64,000 bases of DNA from Artemisia argyi (Eukaryota; Streptophyta; Magnoliopsida; Asterales; Asteraceae), in the NCBI GenBank assembly GCA_030686995.1, contig CM060696.1, positions 12,995,987 to 13,059,986 of the forward strand, read 5' to 3'. A model generated the notes under the pieces. That model did not search any database. It saw nothing but the letters and a program-made list of their open reading frames with translations, and was not told the DNA's origin. Below, piece after piece: positions 36,860 to 50,502 of this stretch; positions within the stretch are counted from its first letter, which is position 1; every line of letters begins with the position of its first letter. Position numbers and translations under genes: made by a program.

Positions 36860-39095
36860 TGTGACAACTGGCAAATTACGGAGCTATTTTAAAACCCGCA
36901 TTACTTTAAAATTTAACGATACAAAATGTTTGGAGTTTATTTTCAGTGTATTTTGTCAAATTTAAACGTGTGATTTTGAATTTATGAATTATATGTGGAG
37001 TTTTATTCGTAATATTGATTTTATATGTTATATATGACGCGGATTATTGTTGTTGCGTTAATTAGGCACTACGTTGACTCCGGTACTAGGATAACCTAAT
37101 AATTTGGAAATTTCGTTAACGATTGTGTTGTTAAAATTGATGGACGTATTTATGGTCATTCTTCATGGAAAAACGATTTTTAAAATGATGACGTATATGT
37201 AAACGTGTGTTGAGAACTTTTGAGGTATGAGAACGAGCTCGGGATAATGGAATCGGGATACTTTGGAAAAGTTACGTAATTGGTCCCTTGTGTTTAAATC
37301 CGGCCCCCTTTTTATGTTATTATTATTATTATTATTACTATTATTATTATTATTATTATTATTAAAATAAAAAGAGTTAGCTACATATGGTCCTTGTGAA
37401 ACCTGCTAAGCACAAAACACAAACACAACCACACCTTCATCTCTCTCCCTTATCAGTCTCTAGTAAACCCTAGCCGCCGACCCTATATCCGGCCGCCACC
37501 ACTCCACTGCCGGCTACCACATCACACGACCACCACCATTCGATTCCCCATCTCATTCTCTACCCGATCCACTACTACACGCGCCCTTAATCTTTTCTTT
37601 GGACCTCGTTAACAACCAAACGCGCCGTGTTCTCTTGATTTGCTCGAGTTCTAGTGTTGTTTTCTTGTGAAGCCGAAAGTAAGACGAGTCACAAGAGGAT
37701 TGTGACTCGAGTTGTATGAAAACCGTGACCTAGGGTCACGAGTTGTATATTTTTGGTTGGGTTTTGATTAAAAACTAAAAATATACGTGGGTTTACATAT
37801 GAAACATGTTTTCAAACAAGATTGGTATCCGGGTTTCTTTGTTTTGGGTGTGGTCGAGACGTGACCGAGAGCTCATGCTCTCGGCTTGAGCCATTTTGGG
37901 CTTATTTGACTTTTCTTGTTATTTTGACCTCGATGTGATGTTTATGAGAGTGTTTGGATTGATCTTTTGGCCACGAGATGGGATATTGTTGATGTTCTTG
38001 AGATGCCGAGACCCTAAGGTTCCGTTTGGGAAGATGTTGAGCTTGGTTGAGCTAAGCCGAGGCCTTAGTGGTCTCGGGTTGGGTCATTGTGGCTAGTGAA
38101 ACTAAGCCGAGACCCAAGTGGGTCTCTCGGCTCGAGTTGGCCTCGGTAAGAGTGACCCGGGACTTAGGTTCTTGATGTTCTTCTTGTTATGTTGTTGTTG
38201 TTTATTATTGTTATTGTTGGCTGCTATTGTTGTTGTTGTTGTTGTATATTGTTGTTGATGTGTTTGTTGCTGGCCGAGGAAGGAAAGGCCGAGACCCTCG
38301 TGGTCTTGGCAATGAAATGGGTAAATTTTTATTGAAGTTGTGTTGATGAAAGGTAAACGGGGACCGATTGTGAGACGGTCGATATAGTATGACGGAGATA
38401 GGTTAGTTGGGTACCGTAGTCGGGCCTTATTGTTGTAGTTGTTGAAGGGATTAAATGGGACTTTTTGACGGAGTTGGTTGATGCTTGATAATATTATATT
38501 TGGACTTGTGAGTTTGAGCGAGTTGGGATCACCTTGACTTACTAGTCAATGGTTGATTTCGACAACCGCCTTAACATTTGGATTTGGACAATGAGCCGAG
38601 AAGTGATGACTCGGACATGTGACTCGTATTTTATAACTCGAAATAATTAATGACTACACAAATAATAAAACTCGTAATGACTTATATATCGATATAAACA
38701 TTTATATAAATATATAAATGTGAAAACGTATATATATTTATATGAATGCGTATATAATAAATAGGAGATCACGAGTAATAAAAATAATAACGTTAACGAC
38801 ATATATTAGACTATTAATATAGTATAATATCGTCGAAAACCTTATTAAAGTTATAATTTTATAAATGAAAGAATAAAGGCAAAAATGAATCGTTTTACAA
38901 ATCATAATGAGCTTTTGAAAATAAAATGAGACCTTGCGAGTTATAAAATATTTCGAGGGCAATTAAATCCAAAGTTCGACCATTTATTATTATTGACTAA
39001 ATTGTGCTAGTCACGGATATTTAATGTTAATATACCCAATCTAAATAACTATTTAACTTATTTAGTCGACGGATAAAATAACACCTATTTAGTTA
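36860..39095 (+). repeat. 3' LTR of element C, first 2236 bp
   Basis: Collinear with 16061-18300 of the 5' LTR, with small differences such as a shorter (TTG)n zone near 38195-38260. It breaks off after cacctatttagtta at 39095, where element E starts. The rest of the LTR (about 1.3 kb) should lie beyond the window. Confidence 0.93.
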
Positions 39096-39475
39096 TGTAA
39101 TACCCCAACCCGTCAAGGGTAAAGATGTCACAATAAATAGTGTCCAACAGAGTAAAACACAAGCTTAATACTTTAACAATACAATGAGTACCAAGGTTAC
39201 AAATGAATTCCAAAATAAGGAAAATACGATAATAAAACAAAGTCCATCGTTCAAGGAACTCTAGGGTAGGTCCACACACTCTCATCCCCAAAGCTAAACC
39301 CCGCTCCTAGCTTAAGTACCTGCCGCATGGAAAAGAAACGCGGCTGAGCATAAAAAGACTAGTTAACAGATATGAAGATAACAAGCACATCAAGATATAA
39401 TGAAATAATCAAGGAACAAGAGGATAGATTACATATGATGTCAATGGAAATCAAGGGTTATCAAGGTCAAGTATG

Positions 39476-39655
39476 AAAGTTAAGTATCAAGGATTATCAA
39501 GTTAAATATCAAGGATTAACAAGTTTCAAGGGTCGTCAAGTATAGTATCAAGGATTAACAAGTTTCAAGGCTTTCAAGTATAATATCAAGGATTAACAAG
39601 TTTCAAGGTTTTCAAGTATAATATCAAGGATTAACAAGTTTCAAGGCTTTCAGTA
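39476..39655. repeat. 43-bp tandem array in E LTR
   Basis: Units of about 43 bp with the core tatcaaggattaacaagttt followed by caagg(c/g)tttcaagtata; four to five copies. The other LTR (63420-63560) has one copy fewer. Confidence 0.85.
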
Positions 39656-42052
39656 TTTAACCCCCAGGCCAAGCAAGTATCCAAGTAACCAAGTCAAGTA
39701 GCCCAAGTTGGAGTGATCAACTCCCAAGATGTGAGGGGTTGCAATGCACGCAAGCCCAGTCACCAAGTAAATATATAATGTAGTCCATGTCATAATCATA
39801 ATGGCCGTAGCCCAAGAAAGTATCAAGTCAAGACAAATCTAGGATGCATCCATACGCCCCTGCATGCCAATAACAATCATAGTAGTAGTCGATAACAATA
39901 ATCAGGGACGGTGTGGTACATCTCTCCAACCACACTAGAGTACATAACATTGGTGCATCAATGCTATGGTTGTGGCTACTCCACAACAAGTAGCACCTGG
40001 GTAAAGTAGTCAAGGTTCAATATCAAGTATAAGTGTCAAGTCATAATCACGGGTTCAAAGTGAAGGTTCAATGTCAAGTGTCAAGATCAAAGGGTCAATC
40101 AAAGAGTTAATATCAAATGATCAATATCAAAAGGGTCAATCAAGTAATATAAAGGAGAGAGAGAAAAGTCATGAGAGATAATTAGTTGTACTCTTGCTGA
40201 AAGAGTACGAAATATCTGTACCTTAGTCCAACACAAATCAAGGTCACAAGACAATCAAGAGAGAAATGGATCACTCCCGCTTCCAAACCTAGACGAGAAT
40301 GGAATACGAATCAAGACGAGTTCATTTCACATAAGTTACCTCATTTAGTTATCTTTTCATTTTTAGTAGCTTTCCATATTTAGCAGCCTTCCATTTTAGG
40401 TAACTTTCCATAATTGGTAACTTCCCACTTTAAGTAGTTTAAGTACTTTTAGAAGACTTTCTATTTTTAGTAGTTTCCTTATTTGGAGAGTTTCCAATTT
40501 TAGAAGGTTTCCATAAATAATACTTTCCAAGAATAACAGGTTTCCATAATTAGCAGATTCCCAAAATTAGCAAGTTTCCAAATATTAACATATTCTTATA
40601 GGTTAGTTTTATCATATTATCAAGATCCCATGTTCATAAATGTCAAAGGTTTCATTTTATACACGTTTTCCAAGATTAGGGTTTCGTACGATCTTCGAAT
40701 ATGTTTTAGGGTTTAAAGTGTTAATATCACAAGTCAAGGGTCACAAATGATCACATTCACATAATAACACATCAACTTAAGTCAAGAAAGTCAAATATGC
40801 CAGATTTACACTTTATACCCCTTTAGTTTACAAGGTTACCATTTAATCCTTTAATTAACCAATTTACCGTAATTAAACCATTAACTAATATAATTAACAC
40901 ATAAGCACCACAACTATACAAAAATGAGAAAACAGCCCTCATACCAATTTTAGGTCGAGACATGACCAACATATTCATATTTACATTTTTAGTCCTCCAA
41001 GTTTCACTATTTACAATTTAACCCTTTTAATTATCAATTTAACGTATAAATCACATAATTGACCAAATAACCACATAAGTCCACCAAGTATCACAAAATG
41101 ACAATTCTAGCCCCTCTATACTAATTTAATTCGAAATGTATATATTTACACAATTGGTCCCTCAAGTTTTCAAATTAACAACACTAGCATTAAACTTACA
41201 AAACAATTATTAAGAATCAACCAAAAACCCTAACAAGTGTCCAATCATTACACCAATCATCATCATCATTAATTTAATCATTAAAATCAATATAAACCCT
41301 AATTCATAATTAAATAATTCGAAACATGAACAAACCTAAACCATTTACCATTTAATTCAACAATTTACAAACTGATCACACAATCAACATCATATTATCA
41401 TCATAAACACATTATCATCATCAAGTATCAAAAATCATCAAGAACCTATATGACAAAATTCCATTTGATCCATATGTGAATGTATATACCATTTTCATCA
41501 ATTTTAACCAACCAAATCAATCACATAATATACCAAATCAATCCAACTATGAAAATAAGCATCTATAACACATAACATTTATCAAATTAACATCCAAAAT
41601 CATCTAGGTAAATTTTATGGTTCGACCCTATTTTATACATCAAGAAAAAATTCGTTTTCAATTCAACCAAACGTATTAGAGTGTTACAAATGTTACCACA
41701 ATCATGTTTAATCATCAAATCATCAAGTTAATCAAGGTTTATCAATTTCTTCATAAAAATAATTATAGGTCGATTGGTATTTGTTCATGTATATCAATTC
41801 GTATCTTGTTGATTCTTGCGTATAGTGATATTCGTAATGAAAGGAAATCAAGGAGATAAACAATAATCAAAATAGAAGATACCAACCCTTATATGGGTGA
41901 TGTTGTGCCACGAATTGAAAGAAAAACACAAGAGAAGTGCCTTCAAAAGCCTCCAGATGGATCCTTACGTGCACCAAATCTTCTCACGAACACTTACAAT
42001 TAATCACCCAGGTTTTTAGAGAAATATTTTGTGGTGAATGAAGGTGTTAGGG

Positions 42053-43508
42053 TGATGTGCGCGATTGCGCCCTCACAAAAGGTTTTACCTTTCAAGGGAT
42101 CTCGAAAAGCTTGCAATCCCCGCCAGGCAGTGTACCTGATCGTTGTAGTATAGTATAGTGACAAGTACCGGGGGATTGATCGTTCAACTCAAGAATAGTG
42201 TTCACTAGGATTAGACAATCTACTAAACTAGGTCTAGAGGTGAGGGAAGATTCTTTTTGTATTTTTTATATTTTATAAAAAGCAAGTAAAATCTCGGGTT
42301 TTGAAGGAGTGGGCGGAATTAGTTGCTAGTCAACTAACACAAATAGCTAAAGATGCAATCAAAATAAAATAAAATAAAACTTAAACTAAATTGTGGTGGA
42401 AACAGTAATGGGAAAAGTTTTGTTTACTTAGATTTCATTACTCCCTAGATATCTTTTACCGGTTGATTAGCTTGTTACAATTGCATGGATGACGGGTCAT
42501 ATTCCTTAATACTAGTCATAGGGCCGTGTACAATATTCCCTAACTCTATAAGATCCTACTTTACTCCTATGTCGAGCCGGCTAAGAAGCTCCTAACATGG
42601 GATCATTAGAATTCACTTATGCATTAAATACAACCAAAAATCATAGACACCTCCGATCATGTTTCTTAAGACATTCAAGCAAGTTACCAATGGAAGTCTG
42701 CCAGTTATCTTAAGCCTAACATAGAATACAATCATCCAAAATAATTATAAACAAGCAATCAACCAATAATCAACATCTAGGTTTCACTACATCTAAGCAA
42801 ACACAATAAAAACCTAGCCTAGCATGTTAAAAGAAAGACAAGCGCAAGATATAATCACACAATACATAGACATATTGAATGATTTGAATGAATACTTATC
42901 TTTATTGAAACATGGAAGATTCAAGGGGTGGAAACCCTTGAAAAAGCTGCAAAGTTTGACATAGGGTTTATGAAATTCGTCCCTTCAAAGTTACCCTAAT
43001 ATTCCACACTTTACAATGAAAAATTGCAAAACTATATATAGATTTTACAGGGTGACGACGTCACATTGTAAATTGTGACGCCGTCAACTCGCCGCCAAAG
43101 TGAAAATCGTATTGCCTAGATCCAATTATAACGCCGTCAACAAGGAAATTACTCTGGGCCGTCATGTGTAAGCCAACCCTGACGGCCTTGGTGACGCCGT
43201 CAGGTCTTTGCACTAAAAACATTATGGACCGTCATGTTATATTCTCCATTTCCATCTCTTTTGCCAAGCTTGACGCCGTCACGCTTTAACTCTTGACGCT
43301 GTCAGGTACTGTTCCAGCAAGGATTTTGAGACTTTGTCGTTTTCTTCACTTTTACGCTCCAAAAACATCCAAAATGCCTCATTTTCTGAATTTCTTCTCA
43401 AAAGTACCTAAAATGACAAAATGAACGATTTAGGGCAATAATTGATCAAATAAGTACGAATTCGGGCTTAAATGACCCTTTAAAAGCGGTACACTTTTCG
43501 CCTTATCA
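42053..43508 (-). repeat. 3' LTR of element B
   Basis: Plus-strand limits tgatgtgcgcgattgcgcc and cgccttatca, 1456 bp. It contains a TATA-like ctatatatag at about 43032-43041, next to the TGACG/CGTCA array (43055-43310), and the tRNA-Asp-like segment at 42140-42167. Confidence 0.94.
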
Positions 43509-44089
43509 AATACCCTTACACTTGAGATTTGCTTGTCCTCAAGCAAATGCGCTTTTATTCTAATCAAAATACAAGTTAGGGGTCATTTAACACTAATATA
43601 AAAGTAATTACAACAAATAATCGTTCCACTAAAAACAAAAAACAAGCACGGAGGTCATATACTAGCACCTCACAAATAGTGTTTAGATACTCACATCTCT
43701 CGGGTGTAATAAAATAATATCACAATATGGAAATGGAAAACATCTCTCACTACCTGTCATAGCAAATAGATTACCATAGGCTTGGGAAAGGATCAAACCT
43801 CCACCACTTGGCGTAAGCACCTAGGATAAACTATCAAAGAGGTCTTTTAAAGGGTTATAACGTGAGGTGTAGGGATATGGAAAACACGGTTTTATTGGAT
43901 AAAGGCAATATTTACTGGTGGCGAATTAATCATCTCGGTTAATTACATGTACAATATGGCATTGCTAAGCCAAGACTCGACTCGACTTAAGCTAATAAAT
44001 CAAAAATAATAAAAACTTAAAACAAACATAGAATAAAATGGGATGGTAGTTCGTATGTTTTTTTTTTTTTTTTCTTGATTTTTTCGATT

Positions 44090-44093
<4 letters not shown>

Positions 44094-44176
<83 letters not shown>

Positions 44177-44178
44177 TT
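44094..44178. repeat. (TA)n plus poly(T) microsatellite in B
   Basis: About 33 TA units followed by 18 T. The sister element A has a poly(A) tract but no TA expansion at the matching place (58845-58868), so the TA tract grew in B after the copies separated. The Tyr-Ile repeat ORFs here are artefacts. Confidence 0.93.
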
Positions 44179-45842
44179 GCATACACTTTTACCCTAGTAT
44201 CCAAAATAATACATCATAGGGGAGTTTACATTCCCCTTACACTTAAATTTTTACATACTTTACAATAAACTACTCTAATGACTCGTATCAAGATAATCAA
44301 AACACTTGGAGTACTTTTAAATATTGATGCACATATGGGGGTAATAAATGACGTCTTCCCCATTACTCCAAAACACTAGTACTTTACCCATGAGTCCCAA
44401 TCATCTCAAAACAATATGTACAAGATATGACTCGACTTAGCAACCATGTAATCAATTAGACAATTAACTAAGGGTTTAACAATTAACAATAATGCACTAA
44501 AGATGAGTGCATACAAGGAAGGCTAAGGCGATTTGGTTGCACATTTGGGTGGATTGTAAACAAATTCTACCTTTAAGTAAAATGCTTAAAGCTAGAAACG
44601 AAAAGATAGGCTCGGAGGGTTGTACTAGGGGTTTCGTGTACTAAAAATGAGTACAACGCTAAGGTGTGAGAAAATTAATTGACTTAGCTAGTCAAGTAAT
44701 ATGACTTAAATGGACAAGTAATTATGATACGGGTTTAAACACAAGGGTGATCCTAATGCCTCTTATCATGTAGTAAATCCTACTACATGAATGTAGTCTC
44801 ACTAGCGGTCTCGGGATGCATCACTAACGCAAGTTCTAGAATCTAAATACTACCGGTACACACATAAGCACTAATAATGAATGCTTTTCCTATCAAATCT
44901 AAAGGCAAACCTCACATTTTTGGGTGGAAAATTTTTTTGTGGTACGGTTTTGTGCTAGTCATACGACTCCTATCCATGAGACGCTTGTTAAGGCTAAAGT
45001 TTCAATCCTAAATGTTGTAAAAAATTTTAAATTTGGCGCTAAAATTACCCTAACAAGTATTTCTCTTAGTTTTATTACACACCTACTATCAAACAAACAA
45101 ACTCAAGTGCAATTGTATCCTATAAGGTATCATCATTTACCCTCCCCTTACACTTAGGTTGAACATTATCCCTAATGTTCAATTAAAGATGTAAAAGTAA
45201 AGTAGGTAAAAGAATGAAAACAAATACTCCCCTGATTCGTTCGATGTGGATAGTGTGTCAACAAGGTTAGATCTTCCTCCAAGAAAATGAACTTTGAAAG
45301 CATCCTTCCAGAAATATAATCATATTCTTGTCATACATAACCTGTTAAACCTGAGAAAACAATCAAGACAAACCTTTCGTAAAATCGGCGGCAATCTATA
45401 TATAATAAAAATAAAATCCTAGAAAACAAATTAAGATATAATGCTTGTGGAATGAATGTTTGCAGATTTCCAGAAGTTTATAAAACTAAAGAATCAACAA
45501 AAACTTTAAGACTCCGGATTAAACGAAACCTGCAAAATTTTCCAGATTTTAAGTGCCTGACGCGGTCAGGTTTTAATTCTTGACGCCGTCAGAATGTTCC
45601 TGGAAAAATATTTTGTTAAGTTTCCAGAAAATTTCTGGAAAAACTTATGCTTTATTTCCTGGAAAATCCTGCAAAACATCATTATGACTCGATACAAGCA
45701 TTTGACTCTAACAAATACTAATATACATGCTTATTTAATATTGTAGTAAATCATGCTCATTTTCGTTCTTATAAACAAATTTTCGTGTCTCCCCTTACAC
45801 TTAGCTTTTTGCAAAATACCTTTATATGTAATTAAGACGAAG

Positions 45843-46429
45843 TTAAATACAAAATAAAGCATTTTCATAATTTACCTTGAAACATGATTGACCAACAATA
45901 AAAATAAACACGTATACGGAAACAAATAAAATCAAAGAAACAAACAAAACAAGTAAAAAGCTTGGGTTGCCTCCCAAGAAGCGCTTTTCTTTATTTACGA
46001 GTCTTGTAGCAAGACTCAAGGTCATGGGTAAGTAAGTGACCTCGTCATTGGTCACATTCTCTAGGTCATCCTCAATCCTAGTTTTGTACTCCGGACCTAG
46101 TTCCAAACATTCTTTGTAGAAACCTAATATTCTACCCATGACATAGTCTACTCCTCTACGTCTGTCCTCATCATTCCTATAGTAGACCGATTGCTTGTGT
46201 TCCTTTTCAAGGTTTGATAGAAGACGGAACTATTCAATCTTATAGGGCATTTGGTAAGCGATCTCGTCGTTCTCATCCTTGAATCTAACTATCCCTAGAG
46301 ACGGGTCATAATTCATCTTAGAGGTCTCAAAAAATGGCTTTCCGAATACTACTTGACTCAAACAACAAACAATCATCTATTACCGGACGAATATCTTCAA
46401 CAATCACAAAGTCGGTAATGTATGTAAAG
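45843..46429 (-). pseudogene. Protease-like 3' part of B polyprotein
   Basis: Minus-strand reading includes GRILGFYKECLELGPEYKTR near its end, a block that closes this protein type in Asteraceae annotations. Upstream of it the frame is broken several times (around 46190-46430). It corresponds to 56459-56981 in element A. Confidence 0.7.
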
Positions 46430-48331
46430 TTACCTACAAAAACGTGTAGTCCTTTTACTCTTCCCCACAAAATTACTCATCCAACCCGTGTTGGGAAATA
46501 TCCTAGGTCCAAGTTGCTTTTTCATTACCCAATTGTAATGGATCCTAGTCATAATGTTTATGGGAGATCTAAGATCGATGTAAGCTTTCCACACATGCAC
46601 ATGCCCAATGTTGCATGGTATATTGATGTTAGAGGGGTCACCCGTTTTAATGATTGGTGAGCCAAGGATGTAAGGTGTCTCGGGGTCATCAAAGAGATTC
46701 TTGTGATATTCCCGTTCTTCCTTGGTGGGTAACCTATTGAAATAATCCCCTACATCTTCTAACTTCTCTTCCTTTTTATCCTCAACTTCCTCAATATCAT
46801 CCTTAGGTGCAATTTCTACCTTAACTTCATCGCTATCACTTCCTTCAATATTTTTATCGATTGGCTTAATAGTGATAACATTGACAAAGTGGACGTGTTT
46901 GGATGATGAGGGATCCTTAATTTGGGTTTCGCTACTAGTATCCCTAATGTCATTCCTAGGTGTAGCTAGCATTTGGTTGTTGAGGGCTTTCAACAAGTTG
47001 TCAATTTTATTGGTCATCTCCGTTTGTTGTTGATTGAATTCGGATTCAAACTTAGCTATTCGAGCTTCTTGAGATGCCATAAACTTTGACATCAATCCTT
47101 CAAGATTATTGGTACTACCATAGTTATTGGAAAGATTGTTGTTAAAAGTACGGTTAGAGGGTGGACCGTTTAGTTGGTAACGATTTGGTGGATTGGAAGA
47201 ATTGTTTTGGGGCATCTTTTGGTTTTGCTTCCACCTAAGGTTCGGGTGATTTTTCCAAGAAGGATTGTACGAATCATCATAAGGGTTTGGCTCAGGTTTG
47301 AAAGTGTACCACTTATCTCCCGCTTCGTCGGTACGTGAGGATGCGTAATCTGCAAAAGCTTGTCCGGGGAGTTCCACACAATCACGAGTGTCATGGGGAC
47401 CACTACATAATTCGCATGAAGAAGTGATTTAGTTCACTTGGCTAGAAGGCTTAGGAGCTTCGTAGGATTTCATGAGAAACTTGACTTGGTCTTCAAGTTT
47501 CATGATCCTACGGTCGGGAGTGCTAGAATTGTTCGAAGGCAAAGATATTGCCTTGACCGTTTTGTTCAAATCACGGGGATCATTCCAACTTTCGTTGTCA
47601 TAGAAAGCAAGATCTTCTATGAGTTCCCATGACTCTTCCGCACTTAGATCACGAAGCTTGCCTCCGGCCGATTGGTCAATGGTTCGCCTTATGGAGAGAT
47701 CGATATGGTCATAGAAGATTTGGACTTTGAGCCAAAGATCTATGCCATGATGAGGGACTTTTTGGAGCAAGTCCTTGAAACGAGTCCATGCTTCATAGAG
47801 AGTTTTACCTTGATGTTGTTGGAAAATCACGATGTCATTTCTAAGCTTGGTAGTTCTCCCCGGTGGGAAAAATTGAGCATGGAAATGAGAAGTAAGATCA
47901 TCCCAAGTGGTGATGGATCCCGCGGGTAAACGCTCAAGCCATTGACTAGCTTGATCACGTAGAGAGGATTAGAATAGACGTAATCGGGTCGTCTCGCTAG
48001 TTGCAACATCAAGGTCTATGGAATCTATGATTTTAAGGAAGTCCTTGAGATGTTGATTAGGATCTTCGGAACGAAGTCCATGGAATGCACATCCGCTTTG
48101 CACCAACCAGATGGTGTCGGATCGCAAGGGAGACACATTGGCTCCTTGAGTGAGCTCAATGGTGTTCCGATAGCCTTGGTGGCTAGGACGGGAATACTAA
48201 CCTAAAGTTCGGGGTCTAGGAGGTTGGTTTGGTTGTGGTGGGTTTTGTGGGTGGTTTTGAAGTGGTGGGTTGATGGGTTCAAAGATAATACCACCTTCCG
48301 TGATGTCGGATGGTAATGGTTACGAACAAAG
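46430..48331 (-). pseudogene. Gag-like polyprotein of element B
   Basis: Read from about 48331 down. An N-terminal region with FEPINPPLQNHPQNPP leads into a retrotransposon Gag domain (TLYEAWTRFKDLLQKVPHHG, 47429-47830) and a knuckle CELCSGPHDTRDC (C-x2-C-x3-H-x4-C). Then follow an Asn/Pro-rich stretch, a coiled-coil-like segment (SQEARIAKFESEFNQQQ) and the start of a protease-like domain, AYIDLRSPINIMTR. The catalytic Asp is there but the usual Asp-Thr/Ser-Gly context is changed. Stops at about 48208, 47980 and 47431 and a frameshift near 46470 disable it. Family identity is from memory of common Asteraceae retroelement proteins. Confidence 0.82.
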
Positions 48332-48448
48332 GAACAAAGAAAAAAAATAGACTAAAGAAAACCTAAAAATAAAAATAAAAAATCTTACTAGAAAGGAATC
48401 TAGTAAGTAGACCTAATAAAAAGAAATTCTAACCTAGACAATAACTAT

Positions 48449-48466
48449 TCCCCGGCAGCGGCGCCA
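48449..48466 (-). other. Primer-binding site of B (tRNA-Asp type)
   Basis: Minus strand tggcgccgctgccgggga, identical to the site in element D and six bases from the LTR. Confidence 0.82.
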
Positions 48467-48472
48467 AAAACT

Positions 48473-49929
48473 TGATGTGCGGGATTGCGCCATCACAAAA
48501 GGTTTTACCTCTCAAGGGATCTCGAAAAGCTTGCAATCCCCGCCAGGCAGTGTACCTGATCGTTGTAGTATAATATAGTGACAAGTACCGGGGGATTGAT
48601 GGTTCAACTCAGGAATAGTGTTCGCTAGGATTAGACAATCTACTAAACTAGGTCTAGATGTGAGGGAAGATTCTTTTTGTATTTTTTATATTTTATAAAA
48701 AGCAAGTAAAATCTCGGGTTTTGAAGGAGTGGGCGGAATTAGTTGCTAGTCAACTAACCCAAATAACTAAAGATGCAATCAAAATAAAATTAAATAAAAC
48801 TTAAACTAAATTGTGGTGGAAACAGTAATGGGAAAAGTTGTGTTTACTTAGATTTTATTACTCCCTAGATATCTTTTACCGGTTGATTAGCTTGTTACAA
48901 TTACATGAATGACGGGTCATGTTCCTTAATACTAGTCGTAGGGCCGTGTACAATATTCCCTAACTCTATAAGATCCTACTTCATTCCTATGTCAAGCCGG
49001 CTAAGAAGCTCCTAACATGGGATCATTAGAATTCACTTATGCATTAAATACAACCAAAAATCGTAGTACACCTCCGATCATGTTTCTTAAGACGTTCAAG
49101 CAAGTTACCAATGGAAGTCTGCCAGTTTTCTTAAGCCTAACATAGAATACAATCATCCAAAACAATTATAAACAAGCAATCAACCAATAATCAACATCTA
49201 GGTTTCACTACATCCAAGCAAACACAATAAGAACCTAGCCTAGCATGTTAAAAGAAAGACAAGCGCAAGATATAATCACACAATACATAGACATATTGAA
49301 TGATTTGAATGAATACTTATCTTTATTGAAACATTGAAGATTCAAGGGGTGGAAACCCTTGAAAAAGCTGCAACGTTCGACCTAGGGTTTATGAAATTTG
49401 TCCCTTCAAAGTTACCCTAATATTCCACACTTTAAAATGAAAAATTGCAAAACTATATATAGATTTTACAGGGTGACGGCGTCACGTTGTAAATTGTGAC
49501 GCCGTCAACTCGCCGCCAAAGTGAAAATCGTATTGCCTAGATCCAATTGTGACGCCGTCAAGAAGGAAATTACTCTGGGCCGTCACGTGTAAGCCAACCC
49601 TGATGGCCTTGGTGACGCCGTCAGGTCTTTGCACTAAAAACATTCTGGACCATCACGTTATATTCTCCATTTCTATCTCTTTTGCCAAGCTTGACGCCGT
49701 CACGCTTTAACTCTTGACGCCGTCAGGTACAGTTCTAGCAAGGATTTTGAGACTTTATCATTTTCTTCACATTTACGCTCCAAAAACATCCAAAATGTCT
49801 CCTTTTCTGAATTTCTTCTCAAAAGTACCTAAAATGACAAAAGGAACGATTTAGGGAAATAATTGATCAAATAAGTACGAATTTGGGCTTAAATGACCCC
49901 TTAAAAGCGGTACACTTTTCGCCTTATCA
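48473..49929 (-). repeat. 5' LTR of element B
   Basis: 1457 bp with the same termini as 42053-43508 (tgatgtgcgggattgcgcc ... cgccttatca). Differences from the partner LTR are scattered single bases. It contains the TGACG/CGTCA array and the tRNA-Asp-like segment (48560-48587). Confidence 0.94.
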
Positions 49930-50428
49930 TAGGGTGTGATGGTGGCGTACAAGAGAGAACCAGGAATGAGAAGAATTTTATTTTAGGGTAAATGGAAAAA
50001 TAAGGGATGGTTGTTACTTAAAAGTGGAAGTTTGCAAATTTTTAGGGATTTCCCATCCCACTTTCACCAAATACACGACTAACAAGGGGGGAAGGGTCAA
50101 ACATAATTATTTTTCAATTAAAAATATACTTAGGATAGTAACATGTATTTATTTCTAAGGTTGTGTACAAGTTTTAATGTTTTTGGACCCTTTTAGGTCA
50201 CGTAACGTGCAACACTTGTGTTTTACTCCAAAATTTCATATTCTTGAGTTCATATGATGTTGTAGTAGCTCAAACATTATTTACTTGAAGTTACATGTTC
50301 ATATTTGTGATCGCACAATATTCGTTTATGATTTAGGGCTTGTTTGGTAAACGTACACATTTCTTCAAAATTTCAAATTGGAGGGTATTTTAGTCATTAA
50401 ATCATGATATGAGAAAGTGGGTTTTACA

Positions 50429-50460
50429 ACTATTCCCCCTCAAAAAGAATTTTCGTCCGC
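50429..50460 (-). other. Polypurine tract of E
   Basis: Minus strand attctttttgagggggaata precedes the LTR start tgtaaaacccac. The upstream cgcggacgaaaa is the wording usually found between chromovirus pol and its polypurine tract. Confidence 0.7.
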
Positions 50461-50502
50461 GAAAATGAAATGAGGAATAAAGCAGCGAAACAAAACGAAC
50501 GC

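Larger units (their letters stand above)
16061..39095 (+). mobile_element. Element C: Ty3/gypsy chromovirus (Tekay/Del-like), disabled
   Basis: Order: 5' LTR, initiator-Met primer site, extra ORF, gag, protease, [element D], RT, RNase H, integrase, chromodomain, polypurine tract, partial 3' LTR. The gypsy domain order and a C-terminal chromodomain place it among chromoviruses; Tekay/Del is my best match from RT and chromodomain wording. Numerous stops and frameshifts show it is dead. The 3' LTR is interrupted at 39095 by element E, so the right end and TSD are beyond the window. Confidence 0.92.
42053..49929 (-). mobile_element. Element B: non-autonomous gag-only LTR retrotransposon
   Basis: 7877 bp, minus orientation, in the E LTR with perfect TSD taggg (42048-42052 and 49930-49934). 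LTRs of 1456 and 1457 bp; tRNA-Asp-type primer site; coding capacity limited to Gag and a protease-like remnant. It is the sister of element A (53099-62134) in opposite orientation. Confidence 0.93.
39096..50428 (-). repeat. 3' LTR of element E, interrupted by B
   Basis: Plus-strand limits tgtaataccccaacccgtc and gtgggttttaca. Without B and one TSD copy it is about 3.45 kb (39096-42052 plus 49935-50428). It is matched by 63079-63717, which has a deletion of about 46 bp near 63275. The 40.3-41.7 kb part is AT-rich non-coding sequence. Confidence 0.85.

Noticed and set aside
42140..42167. Possible true tRNA-Asp gene or tRNA-derived SINE in the A/B LTRs
   Set aside because: Only about 23 bases resemble the tRNA 5' half, with a 5-base insertion; no anticodon arm, T arm or B box follows, so it is not a tRNA gene.
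43992..44204. Tyr-Ile repeat ORFs of 60-70 codons
   Set aside because: Translation of the (TA)n microsatellite.
46334..46660. 108-codon plus-strand ORF within element B, and plus-strand ORFs at 47438 and 47672
   Set aside because: Antisense to the gag/protease-like reading frame, which has recognisable domains and a matching copy in element A.
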